Below, piece after piece: positions 62,739 to 64,000 of a DNA stretch of 64,000 nt. The stretch is taken from contig JAFZVE010000020.1 of the NCBI GenBank assembly GCA_017617995.1, positions 46,714 through 110,713 of the forward strand, written 5' to 3'. Within the stretch, counting starts at the first letter, position 1; the number at the start of each line of letters is the position of its first letter. The notes under the pieces are model-generated. The model did not search any database. It was not told the DNA's origin and was given only the letters and a program-made list of their open reading frames with translations. The DNA is from Clostridiales bacterium (GTDB taxonomy: Bacteria; Bacillota; Clostridia; Saccharofermentanales; Saccharofermentanaceae). The translations under genes and the position numbers were made by a program.

Positions 62739-63785
62739 ATGGCTGAGAAGACTTGTCCGCTTTGCGGTGAGAAGATGGCCCTGGATGACTTTACCCGTGC
62801 GTGGGTCTGCCCGATGTGCGGAAACAGCATCTCGGAAAGACGAAATTCGGATGTAGGTTCATTTGCTGTTTCTCCTTCTGCACCCGTCTTCACGCCGATC
62901 GCTGAACCTGTCGTGTCTCCGGATAATGAATCAGCGCCGATTTCTTTGAAGAAAATGCCCGAGGAGAAGAAAGTGACGGCGAAATCGATCGCGTCGCCTT
63001 CAGCGACTGTTTCAAAGGAGGAAAGGCTAAAGCGTGCGAAAGATGCACTGCAGAGTCGTGAATTCGAGAAGGCAATGAAGGATCTGAATGAACTTCGAAA
63101 GAAGAGGTTCTTTTTCCCTCAGACTTATATTCTGACGATGCTCTGCGGGTATCAGGTGTGTTCGACAGAGGAACTTCTAAATAAGTATTCGGAAAATGTC
63201 CCGGCAATTTGCAAAATCGCAGAACGAGCCGACTGGCGTGATCTGGCAATGGCGCTTCCGAGAGAGCAGCGAAAGTATATCGCGCTTGTAATCGAATACT
63301 GTGCGATCGAGGTCGTATTGTCCGGCAATGCGAAGATGATTCTTCAGCGTGCATCCGGACAAGGCAAGAAGAGAGTCTCGACGTTTGCGCGTATGGATGA
63401 GGAAGATGTGCACAATATGGAAAGGGCAGAGAGTCTGAAGAAGGCCAGAGGTTCGCAGTTCGGTAAGACGATCTCGGAGATGGCGTTTGAATTAGCTGAA
63501 GAGATGTCAGGTAAGCTGTATGATGGTTCCGTCGAGTACTATAGTTCGGAAGCAATGATGAACGATGCGTGGGAATACATGAAGGAGGAACCGGCTGATT
63601 CTGCGTTTGTGTCTAAGTTAGCCGCGGTTTCCGACAAAAGGGGAACACTGCGGGCAACTGAGTCTTTCCGTACTTTGGTCGCGACGAAACAGAAAGTGAA
63701 AAGAGAAGAACTTGAAAAACGAAAGACCGAAATTCTCGGAGTAATCCGGTCTGTTGAATCGCAGATCCTTTATACACTCAGTTAA
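62739..63785 (+). CDS. Unknown zinc-ribbon protein
   Basis: 348 residues. A two-knuckle zinc ribbon (CPLCGEKM..WVCPMCGNS, about 6-31) is followed by a disordered Ser/Pro/Val linker (about 35-95). A helical domain with alternating charge comes next (about 97-345, SKEERLKRAKDALQSREFEK onward), possibly TPR-like at first and coiled coil at the end. No family is recognised and there is no membrane segment. The ribbon-linker-domain layout recalls the N-termini of the FHA protein and kinase in the signalling operon 35 kb upstream, but no sequence likeness beyond the Cys pairs is seen. Single gene. Confidence 0.7.
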   Translation: MAEKTCPLCGEKMALDDFTRAWVCPMCGNSISERRNSDVGSFAVSPSAPVFTPIAEPVVSPDNESAPISLKKMPEEKKVTAKSIASPSATVSKEERLKRAKDALQSREFEKAMKDLNELRKKRFFFPQTYILTMLCGYQVCSTEELLNKYSENVPAICKIAERADWRDLAMALPREQRKYIALVIEYCAIEVVLSGNAKMILQRASGQGKKRVSTFARMDEEDVHNMERAESLKKARGSQFGKTISEMAFELAEEMSGKLYDGSVEYYSSEAMMNDAWEYMKEEPADSAFVSKLAAVSDKRGTLRATESFRTLVATKQKVKREELEKRKTEILGVIRSVESQILYTLS

Positions 63786-63823
63786 GAAGAACGGTATTTC
63801 TTGAAATACAGTTGATAAATAAG

Positions 63824-63860
63824 AAGAAGCGCTGGCTCAGATACTGAGTCAACGCTTCTT
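63824..63860. terminator. Hairpin between convergent genes
   Basis: AAGAAGCG (63824-63831) pairs with CGCTTCTT (63853-63860), with inner TGGCTCAG/CTGAGTCA. No T run follows on the plus strand directly; TTTTT comes after a second small stem near 63867-63885. It probably serves both strands. Confidence 0.6.
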
Positions 63861-63893
63861 GTTAGTGCGTCTGTGTGCACTTTTTATTGTTGA

Positions 63894-64000
63894 TTAGGAA
63901 TGCTCCAGAGCCAGTGTTCTGGTGGTCAGATCGCAGACCTCAGCAGGTCCGTAATACTGGATCGCACCCGGATAGGTGAAGCATGTCTCTACAGCCCACT
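63894..64000 (-). CDS. C-terminal end of a minus-strand gene, possibly PPi-dependent phosphofructokinase
   Basis: The last 34 residues of a protein running in from beyond the window: FTYPGAIQYYGPAEVCDLTT followed by RTLALEHS and a stop. The frame is open to the edge. The PGxIQYxGP pattern resembles the C-terminus of long pyrophosphate-fructose-6-phosphate phosphotransferases, from memory only. The gene is convergent with the zinc-ribbon gene. Confidence 0.4.
   Translation of the reverse strand, partial: WAVETCFTYPGAIQYYGPAEVCDLTTRTLALEHS

Overview
The window is a gene-dense piece of a bacterial chromosome of intermediate GC content. Strong AGGAGG-type ribosome sites, sigma-A-like promoters and the conserved blocks point to an anaerobic member of the Clostridia (Bacillota). 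The blocks are comM-dprA-topA-trmFO, dnaG-trmK-nif3 and efp-asp23-amaP-DUF2273-nusB-xseA-xseB-ispA-dxs-nadK-argR-recN. A secreted GH10 xylanase and a three-subunit [FeFe] hydrogenase suggest a fermenter of plant polysaccharide. The genus cannot be fixed from the sequence alone. No mobile element, prophage or CRISPR array is visible.

Layout. 1-2.9 kb: end of a multidomain xylanase, folA, and a small HPr-like protein with its own promoter. 3-16 kb: an ABC-2-type membrane protein, an unknown coiled-coil protein, a giant acyl-CoA dehydratase activase fusion, polA, coaE, a small membrane protein and an ABC exporter, facing ychF on the minus strand. 16.2-23.4 kb: comM, dprA, topA, trmFO and a DUF624-like membrane protein. 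23.5-30.7 kb: a self-contained five-gene Ser/Thr phospho-signalling operon, the most unusual part of the window. It encodes a zinc-ribbon/Pro-rich/FHA protein, a membrane-anchored PP2C phosphatase, an HtrA-like protease fused through a membrane segment to a cytoplasmic FHA domain, a second PP2C, and a transmembrane Ser/Thr kinase. It starts at a promoter overlapped by a perfect 10+10 inverted repeat and ends at an intrinsic terminator.

30.7-38.6 kb: queA-tgt (minus strand), divergent from dapA-dapB-yajC-dnaG-trmK-nif3. 38.7-46.9 kb: RNase P RNA, a PurM-like enzyme of unusual type, tRNA-Lys(CUU), an O-acetylhomoserine sulfhydrylase, a DUF4867 protein, two unknown lipoproteins, and lysC (aspartokinase, minus strand). 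46.9-57.3 kb: yqeG, efp, the Asp23/AmaP envelope set and the nusB-to-recN housekeeping run. 57.4-64 kb: a pseudouridine synthase, the hydC-hydB-hydA hydrogenase operon, an unknown zinc-ribbon protein, and the C-terminal end of a minus-strand gene.

How the parts work together. Lysine/diaminopimelate synthesis is represented by lysC, dapA and dapB, although lysC is unlinked to the other two. Isoprenoid precursors come from dxs and ispA. Genome maintenance is covered by polA, topA, dnaG, recN, xseAB and dprA/comM. The hydrogenase would reoxidise NADH and ferredoxin during fermentation. The phospho-signalling operon appears built to link an extracytoplasmic event (kinase ectodomain, secreted protease domain) to phosphothreonine recognition inside the cell.
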